DNA of 24,825 nt from the IMG/VR virus record IMGVR_UViG_3300031673_000452, positions 1 to 24,825 of that record. One strand, given 5' to 3'. Position 1 is the stretch's first letter. Every line of letters starts with the position of its first letter. Below, one piece after another: positions 13,787 through 20,736 of this stretch. This DNA is from a virus. The notes beneath the pieces were generated by a model, which had not been told where the DNA came from, searched no databases, and saw only the letters and a program-made list of their open reading frames with translations. Position numbers and translations under genes: made by a program.

Positions 13787-14437
13787 TTATTCTATGTCTA
13801 GTTGTCTATTTATCAAATCTTTATAATCATCATCTTCATCTATCATATCTTCATAGTTACGAATCCGCATCATTGTTGATTGTCCAGTAACAGGATCAAA
13901 AGAAAACACATCACTAGTCATTGAAATGAGATATCTCCAATCTTTTGCTTCTGCTTTAAATTTTTCAAATGGCATAGGCTCTGCTGTATTCCATTGATCC
14001 TTATTATCTTCTTGGAATTTAATTAGATACATCTTATAGTACTTATCTATATCTTCATTAGTTGGAGTTTTTCCACTCCGCATAAGTACAGTTTCTTCTG
14101 CGCTCTTCATTAAAGATTTTTTCATTCTATCAATAACTTGATCTATCAGTTTTACTTCTCTTTTATGTTTTACTATAATATAAATAATAACAAAAGGAAT
14201 AAGAAGAAGTAAACCTATCGGTATCCAATACCAAGGATTTTGTAAATTTCTTTGTGTTATTTCCCATGTTCCTACTGGATCTTGATACCATTGCCAGAAA
14301 TTATAACTCCATAAACAAGCTAACATACTCCAAAATACTTTGTTCATATGTTTTTTCCATATTAAATTGACTATATTCCCGACTCCAAATATAATAAAAG
14401 CAAGAAATCCTTCTAAATAGCTTTGTAATTTCTTCAT
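13787..14437 (-). CDS. Multi-pass membrane protein (216 aa)
   Basis: Three hydrophobic segments are visible: about residues 9-27 (FLAFIIFGVGNIVNLIW), 33-50 (Trp/Phe-rich) and 68-89 (YWIPIGLLLLIPFVIIYIIV). A soluble, acidic C-terminal domain of about 125 residues follows. That domain is helical with DRMKKSLMKSAEE and a terminal run of Asp/Glu. No family recognised. Its stop abuts the tRNA-Thr gene and its start overlaps the methyltransferase-like gene by ATGA. It is probably an inner-membrane protein of infection; function unknown. Confidence 0.72.
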   Translation of the reverse strand: MKKLQSYLEGFLAFIIFGVGNIVNLIWKKHMNKVFWSMLACLWSYNFWQWYQDPVGTWEITQRNLQNPWYWIPIGLLLLIPFVIIYIIVKHKREVKLIDQVIDRMKKSLMKSAEETVLMRSGKTPTNEDIDKYYKMYLIKFQEDNKDQWNTAEPMPFEKFKAEAKDWRYLISMTSDVFSFDPVTGQSTMMRIRNYEDMIDEDDDYKDLINRQLDIE

Positions 14438-15090
14438 TCAGACCCCCTAGAAGCGATTATAAGAGCATTTTTAGGTGAAAGCACGTTCTCATCCACGATT
14501 AACCTCTTCTGTCCTTCTACAAGGTTTAAGAGGTACATACACCACGTTAAATAGTTACCTATCTTCTCTTTTATGACTTGAGGGAGAGAATACTTAAATT
14601 TGTCTCCAGTACAGCAAGGCATAAGAATTAAGTGATCTGCTTTTGACTTATTGTAGATCTCAATAATTCTTGTTGCTAACCCTACGCATGGATGTACTCC
14701 GATAATTATAAAATCAGTCATAGGGTAAATAAGTCTTTGCTGATGAGTCATATACTCCCATCTTTCTTTGTAGATATTGCTCTTGACATACATGAAGCGT
14801 CTTATTTTAGACCATTGCCTATCCCGAACCCTTTTATCTATAGCGTATGAATGAATATTAGGATAGAGGAAAGAAGCAATGGTACTAGTCAAAGCATTAC
14901 CAGCGCAAAAATCGAATATAAAAAAGCTCTGATCTGGTTTCTTAAATACAATTCTTCGGATCTGATTAATTACTGCCATTGATTCAGTAATTTCTTTCTT
15001 CCTACCTGATATCGGATTCAGAATGTCAAGGATATCTTGATAGCAAGTCAAACCAAAGAATTCATTTATGTATTTATTTGAAGTATCCAT
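14434..15090 (-). CDS. SAM-dependent methyltransferase-like protein (Methyltransf_32 type)
   Basis: A 218-residue protein. Residues 57-66 read FIFDFCAGNA, a Rossmann-type SAM-binding loop of the DFCAG/DFCCG kind. Asp85 in SYAIDKRV would bind the ribose. Residues 130-139 read IGVHPCVGLA and 155-160 LILMPCC. The pairing of 'G-H-x-C-x-x-L' with 'M-P-C-C' is what I recall from the METTL25/Methyltransf_32 group, where the cysteines are conserved. The substrate is unknown (members are suspected to act on RNA or protein). Operon partner of the PilX-like and J-domain genes. Confidence 0.7.
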   Translation of the reverse strand: MDTSNKYINEFFGLTCYQDILDILNPISGRKKEITESMAVINQIRRIVFKKPDQSFFIFDFCAGNALTSTIASFLYPNIHSYAIDKRVRDRQWSKIRRFMYVKSNIYKERWEYMTHQQRLIYPMTDFIIIGVHPCVGLATRIIEIYNKSKADHLILMPCCTGDKFKYSLPQVIKEKIGNYLTWCMYLLNLVEGQKRLIVDENVLSPKNALIIASRGSE

Positions 15091-15101
15091 TAGTTTTCCC
15101 T

Positions 15102-16220
15102 TTAAATATTAAAATGAGCTATCATATCACTCCAGCTAGTCATTGAGTATCTTGAATGATCCTTCTGTAGATCTGCCAGAACATCACAGTCATATTGAAT
15201 ATCTACAGAACCATTGATAGCAACGGCTTCTCCCATTGCAACTACGGAGCCATAAATGATTTTTGATCCACCACCAGAAAGTACAATATCTCCACCTACG
15301 ATAATAAGACCATGCCAATCAAGATTACCAGCACAATCAAAGTCTCCATCTACTACTAGAATCCCATAACCAGTTAGATTAGTTATTTTGGCATTGCCAG
15401 TTACAAAGATAACTCCAGTATCATCCTCACTAGTGATAATATCGGTAGCTTCTACTTTACCAGATACAGGAGCCATTACCTGAGTAGCACTTTTTAAAAG
15501 GTTATCCCTCATAAGTGGATAAGGATACATTCCACCACTTTCAGAAATTACTGGATCATCCCCCATATCACCACTATAGTCAATGGTTCCACCAGCAACA
15601 TCATACATGATGTCTGGAACATTATCACAACTAGAATCATATTTCGCTTCTCCTATAATGCTACCAGATACACCATTACCGTTTACATTTGTATTGACAC
15701 GTAAAGCGGCATCAGGCATTGCAAAGATCCAATTGTATTTGAATGTAGCTTTAATATAATGTTTTCCACCACGTAAATGAGTACCTTCACTATAGGAAAT
15801 TTCAAAAGGCATACCAGTAGTAAAGTTTTTCTCATTCATATAATCTCCGTTTTCATCCCCCCACAATACAACCTTCTCTATTCCATCGGCAGGATCTATT
15901 TTTGTTATATGTTTTATTTTAACGGAGAAGTCATTCTCATCCATAAATCCTGGAGTTGTAATATAGGTACTTTTTTCATATTCTCCAAGAAAAGAAGTAT
16001 TTTTATAATCTACTTCTGTCAAGTTACCTTTTAACCAAAGGGGAACTAAAGCCGTACCTGATTCAGCCGCATAGAAACTCTTATTCATGATCTCTCCATT
16101 AACTGCCATATTCAAATTAAAAATGGAAAGTTTAATACTGGCAATTCCCAAAATAGTCATGGTAACTAGGATTAACATTGTAATGAAAATAATTGTAATT
16201 CCTTTTTCATTTTTTAACAT
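15102..16220 (-). CDS. PilX-like type IV pilin / pseudopilin-type protein
   Basis: With the ATG at 16220 (AGGAG upstream) the product has 372 residues. It starts MLKNEKG then ITIIFITMLILVTMTILGIA, a type III (prepilin) signal: short basic leader, Gly at -1, hydrophobic helix. Then NKSFYAAESG follows, the PilX N-domain signature. Glu5 of major pilins is absent, as in PilX-type minor pilins. The C-terminal half has beta-helix-like repeats (GYGILVVDGDFDCAGN, HGLIIVGGDIVLSGG, GSVVAMGEAVAINGSV), as in PilX-like proteins of environmental Gram-negatives. It would need the host peptidase and pilus machinery. An earlier in-frame ATG at 16289 would overlap the J-domain gene heavily. A pilin-like protein in a lytic-phage operon is unexpected. 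Confidence 0.78.
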   Translation of the reverse strand: MLKNEKGITIIFITMLILVTMTILGIASIKLSIFNLNMAVNGEIMNKSFYAAESGTALVPLWLKGNLTEVDYKNTSFLGEYEKSTYITTPGFMDENDFSVKIKHITKIDPADGIEKVVLWGDENGDYMNEKNFTTGMPFEISYSEGTHLRGGKHYIKATFKYNWIFAMPDAALRVNTNVNGNGVSGSIIGEAKYDSSCDNVPDIMYDVAGGTIDYSGDMGDDPVISESGGMYPYPLMRDNLLKSATQVMAPVSGKVEATDIITSEDDTGVIFVTGNAKITNLTGYGILVVDGDFDCAGNLDWHGLIIVGGDIVLSGGGSKIIYGSVVAMGEAVAINGSVDIQYDCDVLADLQKDHSRYSMTSWSDMIAHFNI

Positions 16221-16587
16221 AGTTATTGACTCCTCTTCTTTTCCATTCATGGTTTCTTTCAATATCCCAAATGTATCCATATCTTCCACCTTCTATATTA
16301 ATTCTAATTTCTCTTATTCCATAAAGAGGTACTTCACTAGTGAATATTTTTTCTTCTTTTAATTTTTCTTCTTTTAATTTTCCAAGCTCTGCTAAAATAT
16401 CTTGTTCTTTTTTAATAGCCTTATATGCTTCTTGGACAAATTGAAAAGCTCTTTCACTTCCCCCATGATCTGGATGATATTTTTGACAAAGAATTCTCCA
16501 TCTCCTTTTTAATTCTTTCGGAGGAAATACATTTAAAGGAGTTTTAATTCCAAAAGCTTTTTTATATTTGATTAAATTTAAATCCAT
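16207..16587 (-). CDS. J-domain (DnaJ-like) co-chaperone
   Basis: A 126-residue protein. Residues about 5-60 form a J domain: helix II ELKRRWRILCQKY, the HPD signature at 38-40 (YHPDHGG), then helix III ERAFQFVQEAYKAI. HPD is the part that triggers Hsp70 (DnaK) ATPase. No G/F region, zinc domain or client-binding C-domain is present. A Lys/Glu linker leads to a 45-residue tail with RIN-x-EGGRYGYIWDIER. It overlaps both neighbours. It could recruit host DnaK to a phage target, perhaps for folding or export of the neighbouring pilin-like product (inference). Confidence 0.85.
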   Translation of the reverse strand: MDLNLIKYKKAFGIKTPLNVFPPKELKRRWRILCQKYHPDHGGSERAFQFVQEAYKAIKKEQDILAELGKLKEEKLKEEKIFTSEVPLYGIREIRINIEGGRYGYIWDIERNHEWKRRGVNNYVKK

Positions 16588-16844
16588 AATATGAACATCT
16601 CTTTTCGTCTTGCTTTTTTACCTCTGGTTAGAATTGTAAATCCTTCTGGTATAAAATTTTCAAGAGGAGATATATTCTTTCTGGCTTGAGTAAGAGAAGG
16701 AAATACTCCAGCGGCAGTTAAGATATGGGCTAAAGTCCAATTCTTTTCCATAACTATAAACTCTTCTCCATCTAAAGGCCCAAAGAACATTTCTTTGTCC
16801 TCTTCTGTAACATTTGGAGATATGAAATTTAAGCCGCTAGACAT
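16578..16844 (-). CDS. Small protein, possibly S4-like RNA-binding (88 aa)
   Basis: No firm family. The segment TLAHILTAAGVFPSLTQARKN followed by a strand and ILTRGKKARRK resembles the helix-turn of S4-type RNA-binding domains (as at the C-terminus of tyrosyl-tRNA synthetase: two helices with SxxxAR and a closing VGK-like strand). The likeness is weak and recalled only. It overlaps the J-domain gene by 10 nt. Ribosome site GGAG is within the end of the upstream mini-gene. Confidence 0.6.
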   Translation of the reverse strand: MSSGLNFISPNVTEEDKEMFFGPLDGEEFIVMEKNWTLAHILTAAGVFPSLTQARKNISPLENFIPEGFTILTRGKKARRKEMFILWI

Positions 16845-16849
16845 TCTTT

Positions 16850-16987
16850 TTACTCCATATGGGTTTTTATAAATGATAAAGGAACATGCTGATTAAGATC
16901 ATATAAAAGCATAGTCTGAATAACTTTAGCTTTTTCATCTGGAGTACCAGATAAATTTTTAGCTAATTGTTTAATTCGCTTTTCCAT
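16850..16987 (-). CDS. 45-residue unknown mini-protein
   Basis: Starts MEKRIKQLAKNLSGTPDEKAK and ends FIKTHME; helical and mildly basic. The start is directly after the stop of the DUF6573-like gene, whose last codons supply a GAGGAA ribosome site. The end is just before the next gene, whose GGAG site lies in its last codons. No family recognised. The tight tiling argues for a real gene. Confidence 0.6.
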   Translation of the reverse strand: MEKRIKQLAKNLSGTPDEKAKVIQTMLLYDLNQHVPLSFIKTHME

Positions 16988-16988
16988 T

Positions 16989-17351
16989 TTAGTATTCCTC
17001 TGGAGTTATGATATGAATTGCTGACCCACTAGTTGAATCCAAGCAAGCCCAAAGTTTAAAATTTTTCCTGCCAAGCTTGCAAAAAAATTCTACCAGGGAA
17101 GAACCTTTCTCCGCATTACGGATTGCATTTCTGGCAACATTCAAAACATCCCAAAGTCTACCATTATAATCTTGAGTAGAATTTTCGGGAGGAGTACAAG
17201 CGTTATGGACGGATCTAGAAATTCGATATTTCCAAGACATATCACAACCGACTTGAAAAATTTCATTTGCCATTTCGGTAACGTCTACCAAAATACCATC
17301 CTTAACCGCTTGATTTGCCGTATAAGAAAAAATTACATTTAAATCATCCAT
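16989..17351 (-). CDS. DUF6573-like protein
   Basis: A 120-residue protein matching my recollection of DUF6573, a family of unknown function in phages and plasmids. Features are FSYTANQAVKDGILVDVTEMANEIF near the N-terminus (the family's SYTRAQAIxDGxLVDV), a GRLWDVLNVARNAI core helix, and a C-terminal strand ending with IHIITPEEY (family ends with TIMLPEED). An AGGAGA site precedes the ATG. It is the first gene after the 149-nt RNA. Confidence 0.75.
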   Translation of the reverse strand: MDDLNVIFSYTANQAVKDGILVDVTEMANEIFQVGCDMSWKYRISRSVHNACTPPENSTQDYNGRLWDVLNVARNAIRNAEKGSSLVEFFCKLGRKNFKLWACLDSTSGSAIHIITPEEY

Positions 17352-17371
17352 ATTTTTTTATCTCCTATTAC

Positions 17372-17400
17372 AGCTTATCAGAATTTATTTTGAATGTCAA
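17372..17400 (-). promoter_or_regulatory. Weak sigma70-like promoter upstream of the DUF6573-like gene
   Basis: TTGACA (perfect -35), 17-bp spacer, then TAAGCT with an extended TG. The -10 match is poor and the predicted start would fall within the ribosome site, so this is tentative. It could instead be only readthrough from the promoter at 17801. Confidence 0.3.
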
Positions 17401-17415
17401 TAAAATTTTTTGTGT

Positions 17416-17564
17416 GGGAGTATGAGGAATCGAACCTCAATACATTGTTACTGCAAACATGCCTTTGTTTTACCAATGTTTCCCCAAGTTGGCATCTTAT
17501 TTGAAATACCTTTGCAAAGCATGAAACGCCACGTTCTATATTTCAAATAAGCCTTGGTACTCCC
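17416..17564 (-). ncRNA. 149-nt tRNA-like cloverleaf RNA with enlarged arms
   Basis: The ends are those of a tRNA: a perfect 7-bp acceptor (GGGAGTA/TACTCCC) and a canonical T arm TGAGG-TTCGATT-CCTCA joined directly to it. Between them are two further nested helices instead of normal arms. CCAAG/CTTGG is continued by a perfect 13-bp stem (17496-17508 with 17539-17551) with a 30-nt loop. ACATTG/CAATGT (17442-17447 with 17474-17479) has a 26-nt loop. The loop of the first contains TTGCAAA and that of the second TTTGCAG, both resembling a Cys (GCA) anticodon. No CCA is encoded. It may be an interrupted tRNA-Cys, a decayed one, or a tRNA-like structured RNA with another role. Confidence 0.6.
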
Positions 17565-17571
17565 TTAGATG

Positions 17572-17769
17572 TTAAGCCAACATTTCAGAATTTGCCGTTC
17601 CCCTTCTTACCCTTTCTGCCATACGGTAAAGATCCTTTAATTCAGTTTTCGATTTTTTCATCAATTCTTCGACTTTCCAGTTATCAGTTTTTACAGGATC
17701 ATCACCAGAAAGATGTTTTGCAAAAAGCGTATTCGTTATAAAGAGTGCCATGTCAATTTTTCTCATCAT
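17572..17769 (-). CDS. 65-residue unknown protein
   Basis: No family recognised. It starts MMRKIDMALFITNTLFAKHL and continues with DNWKVEELMKKSKTELKDLY, a helical, basic product. The ATG at 17769 is preferred over the one at 17802. An AGGAGA site lies just before it, and the promoter's -10 hexamer would overlap the earlier start. The stop is 7 nt before the cloverleaf RNA, so both are made in one transcript from the promoter at 17801-17829. Confidence 0.65.
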   Translation of the reverse strand: MMRKIDMALFITNTLFAKHLSGDDPVKTDNWKVEELMKKSKTELKDLYRMAERVRRGTANSEMLA

Positions 17770-17800
17770 TTTGTTTCTCCTTGTTTGAGTTTCTATATAC

Positions 17801-17829
17801 ATTCTATCTTATATAAGAAATTTTGTCAA
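17801..17829 (-). promoter_or_regulatory. Sigma70-like promoter of the accessory operon
   Basis: TTGACA (perfect -35), exactly 17 bp, then TAGAAT (5 of 6). A start near 17794 leads into the 65-residue gene, the cloverleaf RNA and on to the accessory genes and tRNAs. It is of host-polymerase type, so early or constitutive. Confidence 0.72.
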
Positions 17830-17830
17830 G

Positions 17831-17850
17831 CATTATTTTGCATTATTTTG
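17831..17850. repeat. Perfect tandem 10-bp repeat next to the -35 box
   Basis: CATTATTTTG occurs twice head to tail, starting one base from the -35 hexamer of the promoter at 17801-17829. Ten-base spacing puts both copies on the same face of the helix, as expected for a paired regulator-binding site, but AT-rich slippage is also possible. Confidence 0.5.
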
Positions 17851-17857
17851 GACGCAC

Positions 17858-17879
17858 GAATCCTGCGTATGCAAGATTC
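17858..17879 (-). other. Hairpin after spoVR
   Basis: In minus-strand RNA a continuous 9-bp stem (GAAUCUUGC / GCAGGAUUC, one G-U) closes an AUAC loop. It lies between the spoVR stop and the next promoter. No U-tract follows, so it may protect the 3' end or pause polymerase rather than terminate. Confidence 0.45.
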
Positions 17880-17911
17880 ATGCCAATGTAAACTATTGAA
17901 TTTGTTAGATT

Positions 17912-19420
17912 TTATGATGAACTTGAGGTTGAAATTAGATATGGATTTTCTGCCTTATATCTTTTTGAAACTTTGTTTTGAATAGTGTTTAGATGAACAT
18001 TCTCACCCCAAAGGTAGGCTATATGAGCAAGCGTCTTTTCTGTATACTCTTGATCAAGATCCATTCCGACATGTCTATGTTCAAGGTTCAATTCTCTTCG
18101 TCCATCCTGTACCATAATTTTAGGGATTCCAGAATGAGCAAAACTTTTTATTATTAGTTCTTTAACCTCTTCTTTCTTCTTATCGGTAACAACAATCTTT
18201 TCAGAGTAAGGATCTTTTTGTTTGACATACAGGTAAAGCTCAAGATCCCTTGTAAGCTCATCAGTTAAAAAGTTTTGCATGAAGAACCAATCATTGTGAG
18301 TCCTTAGAGTCTCAAACATTTTTTCTCTACCTAACATATCCCCTGTATCCCAATCTTTTCTTTTTTGCATATTTGGCTCTTCATCATAGGCTTCTCCAAA
18401 TCTACCCTTATCGTATCGGTTTACAAGATCATACCACATCTCACTACCTATCAAATAAGGATTCATAGCAAATGGATTTTTAGCTTTGACTAGTGCATTG
18501 GTATAATTATATTCAGCGTGTTCTTCACTAGTCAAAAGATTTTCATTAAAAAGTTTTCTCAAGATAAGCTCATGCCAATAAGTAGCAAATCCCTCATTCA
18601 TGTATTTCGTTTTTACATGGGGCCAAATGTATCTTCCCTGATATCGTAAGATCTCAAGAATATCTTTTTGCCAGTCTGATAAGACTCTGGAGTTATCTAT
18701 AACGAAACGTAGTAAATCTTCTGTAGGCTCAACTGGAATTTGATTTTTTAATTTCATCCAAAGATTATGATTAAATAAATCCCTTTCTACATCTGCTTCT
18801 TGAGCTAAATCATTATTATCTACAAATAGATCATCATACTGTGTAGTTTTTCTTTCATGAGCTTTCTGTTTCATTTTAGCAAAAATTCTATTTCTCTTTT
18901 CATCTTCTGTCTCTTCTGTTTCAAAAGGAGAAGAATGAAGATAAATAGCATGTCCAGCGTCCACCGTTTTTTCAAGTATCTCAATTCCATATTTCCGCTC
19001 ATAGTCATTGAATCTATCAGAAGCGGCAATAAACTTAGATACAATATCTTTGTCTAGTTCATCATGGTATTTGTTCATTGTAGAAAAAGAAACATGTCCT
19101 ACAACGTGAGCTACCACAAGAGCTTGAACAGCAAAGGTATTATTTTTCATTAAATAGGATCTGGCAGGATTAGTAGTAATGACTACTTCCATAGGAAGAC
19201 CACCTAAAGAATGTTCGTAGATAGTTTTAAGCCTTTCGTAATCTCTTCCAAATTTCCAGTTAGAGATTTGCCCTGGCATCCCATAAGCCATAATTTCAAG
19301 CATCTTATTTTCTGGTACAATATCAAATTCAATAGGAACAAACTCCAATCCCTCTTCTTCGGCAATTTGATATATTCTTTCTTCTAACTTGACTAGTCTT
19401 TGAAGTTCTAATTTATCCAT
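17912..19420 (-). CDS. spoVR: SpoVR/YcgB family protein
   Basis: A 502-residue member of the SpoVR family (B. subtilis SpoVR 468, E. coli YcgB 510). Family blocks are in order: YGMPGQISNWKFGRDYE (46-62), ITTNPARSYLMKNNT (81-95), AHVVGHVSF (104-112, with the His pair at 105 and 109) and MNEGFATYWHE (274-284), then NPYLIGSEMWYDLVNRYDKGRFG. The His and Glu-rich blocks suggest a metal site, but its reaction is unknown. In Bacillus the gene is needed for a proper spore cortex; in E. coli it belongs to a starvation regulon. The ATG lies inside the end of yhbH with an AGGGA site, so translation is coupled. Third gene of the module; the last residues (ISTSSSS) are phage-specific. Confidence 0.95.
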   Translation of the reverse strand: MDKLELQRLVKLEERIYQIAEEEGLEFVPIEFDIVPENKMLEIMAYGMPGQISNWKFGRDYERLKTIYEHSLGGLPMEVVITTNPARSYLMKNNTFAVQALVVAHVVGHVSFSTMNKYHDELDKDIVSKFIAASDRFNDYERKYGIEILEKTVDAGHAIYLHSSPFETEETEDEKRNRIFAKMKQKAHERKTTQYDDLFVDNNDLAQEADVERDLFNHNLWMKLKNQIPVEPTEDLLRFVIDNSRVLSDWQKDILEILRYQGRYIWPHVKTKYMNEGFATYWHELILRKLFNENLLTSEEHAEYNYTNALVKAKNPFAMNPYLIGSEMWYDLVNRYDKGRFGEAYDEEPNMQKRKDWDTGDMLGREKMFETLRTHNDWFFMQNFLTDELTRDLELYLYVKQKDPYSEKIVVTDKKKEEVKELIIKSFAHSGIPKIMVQDGRRELNLEHRHVGMDLDQEYTEKTLAHIAYLWGENVHLNTIQNKVSKRYKAENPYLISTSSSS

Positions 19421-20711
19421 TAGTTTTCCCTTCTATGTCTTGTATTCCTAACATATGTTTTAAAGCAGATCTGATATGCTTTTTTTGACGGATTACAGAC
19501 ATAAAGAAATGTTTATCATGATTTATCCAGAAATTTCCCTCATTGCCAAATTTTTTTTCTTCAAAATTCCATTTCTTTTTCATTGCTGGCATCAGATTTG
19601 AATAATCACCAGATGGTTTTACTTCTATGTAACTAAACATGTTTACTTTTTCAAGAAGGTCTTCTATTTTGGAAACAGTAGTATGTTCATCAAAATCCTC
19701 TCCATCGGAGCAGTATAGACTGTAGATGTTCCATTCATCAGTAGGATATTCGGCATCTATCATCTGAATAGCTTTTTCAATAGCGGTATAGCAGTAAGTA
19801 CCACCAGTAGTTCCCCTATTGAAAAATGTATCTTCATCTACTTCTACAGCTACATCAGAATGTTGTATAAATCTAATTTGAACATGCTCATATTGACTTC
19901 TTAAAAATTCAACCATCCAAAAGAGAAGACTTCTAACTAAATATTTCTTCTGGATATCCATAGATCCCGATACATCCATTTTAGCAATGACTACAGCATT
20001 AGAACAAATTTCAATATCCTCATCTACGGTTTTAAATCTTAAATCATCATCGTCTATCATGATATGATTTTCTTGAGCTTTGACATCTCCTATAAAAACC
20101 AATTTAATTGCTTCATGGATATCAAAGTTAGCTTGCTTCAATGCATTTTGAGCAGTTTCTAAATCACAATCTGTTTGAGCTACTATTTCTCCACTAAGAA
20201 TAGCGTTTCTTTTAATAGCTTCAAACATGGTACGCTTCTTATGTACTCTGGACAGCGGCCCGACTTTCGAAATGGAGTTAGTAGTCCAGCCCTTAGAGAT
20301 AATTGTGCTGTTTTTATCTTTCTCTTCTAAGTAAGGCAATCCAAGATCTTCAAACATGATTTTAAGAAGATAATCAATATCTACTTCTGTCTCTAGGTAG
20401 TCGGAACCCATTTGATCACCAGCACCACCTTTATTACTACCTGTAGGTCTTTCATCCAAAATGTCACCAGCTTTCTTATCACCTTGACCAACTCCAGCCA
20501 CACCTTTTTTACCATATCTAAATTGATAGTCTTTCAATCCTCTTACTGGAACCTTTATAGTTCTTTTTCCGTCTTCTCTAGTGATAATAGATTCTTCACC
20601 AATGACATTCTGGATGTTATCCCTAATAGCTTTGTCTACTTTCTTCTGGTGTCTAGCGGCATCTTTAGTGCCTTTGTTTATATTCCAATCGTCATGGTAT
20701 ACTATAGCCAT
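19413..20711 (-). CDS. yhbH: YhbH/YeaH (DUF444, UPF0229) VWA-domain protein with extra segment
   Basis: A 432-residue protein (B. subtilis YhbH about 390, E. coli YeaH 427). The N-terminal part has VPVRGLKDYQFRYGKKG and a Gly-rich linker typical of the family. LLKIMFEDLGLPYLEEKDK and RVHKKRTMFEAIKRNAI follow. The C-terminal half is a von Willebrand A fold with a full MIDAS: DVSGS (246-250), TTGGT (301-305) and SDGEDF (335-340). Between them, residues about 174-215 (VAQTDCDLETAQNALKQANF, then DIHEAIKLV) look like a UBA-type three-helix unit that I do not recall in the bacterial proteins. E. coli YeaH is a partner and substrate of the kinase YeaG (PrkA), encoded just upstream here as well. Confidence 0.94.
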   Translation of the reverse strand: MAIVYHDDWNINKGTKDAARHQKKVDKAIRDNIQNVIGEESIITREDGKRTIKVPVRGLKDYQFRYGKKGVAGVGQGDKKAGDILDERPTGSNKGGAGDQMGSDYLETEVDIDYLLKIMFEDLGLPYLEEKDKNSTIISKGWTTNSISKVGPLSRVHKKRTMFEAIKRNAILSGEIVAQTDCDLETAQNALKQANFDIHEAIKLVFIGDVKAQENHIMIDDDDLRFKTVDEDIEICSNAVVIAKMDVSGSMDIQKKYLVRSLLFWMVEFLRSQYEHVQIRFIQHSDVAVEVDEDTFFNRGTTGGTYCYTAIEKAIQMIDAEYPTDEWNIYSLYCSDGEDFDEHTTVSKIEDLLEKVNMFSYIEVKPSGDYSNLMPAMKKKWNFEEKKFGNEGNFWINHDKHFFMSVIRQKKHIRSALKHMLGIQDIEGKTNG

Positions 20712-20736
20712 TTTTTATCCTTTTTTTCTCTTTTTA

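Noticed and set aside
14179-14186. TATAAATA on the plus strand.
   Set aside because: It is inside the minus-strand membrane-protein gene in a transmembrane coding stretch, with no plus-strand gene after it.
17416-17564. The 149-nt RNA as a group I intron-bearing tRNA.
   Set aside because: The extra sequence (about 75 nt) is too short, and no group I core (P, Q, R, S) elements are seen.
17824-17833. T4 MotA box (TGCTT) near the promoter at 17801.
   Set aside because: The TGCTT is about 20 bp from the -10, too far for a MotA box (12-13 bp), and the site is explained by a perfect TTGACA.
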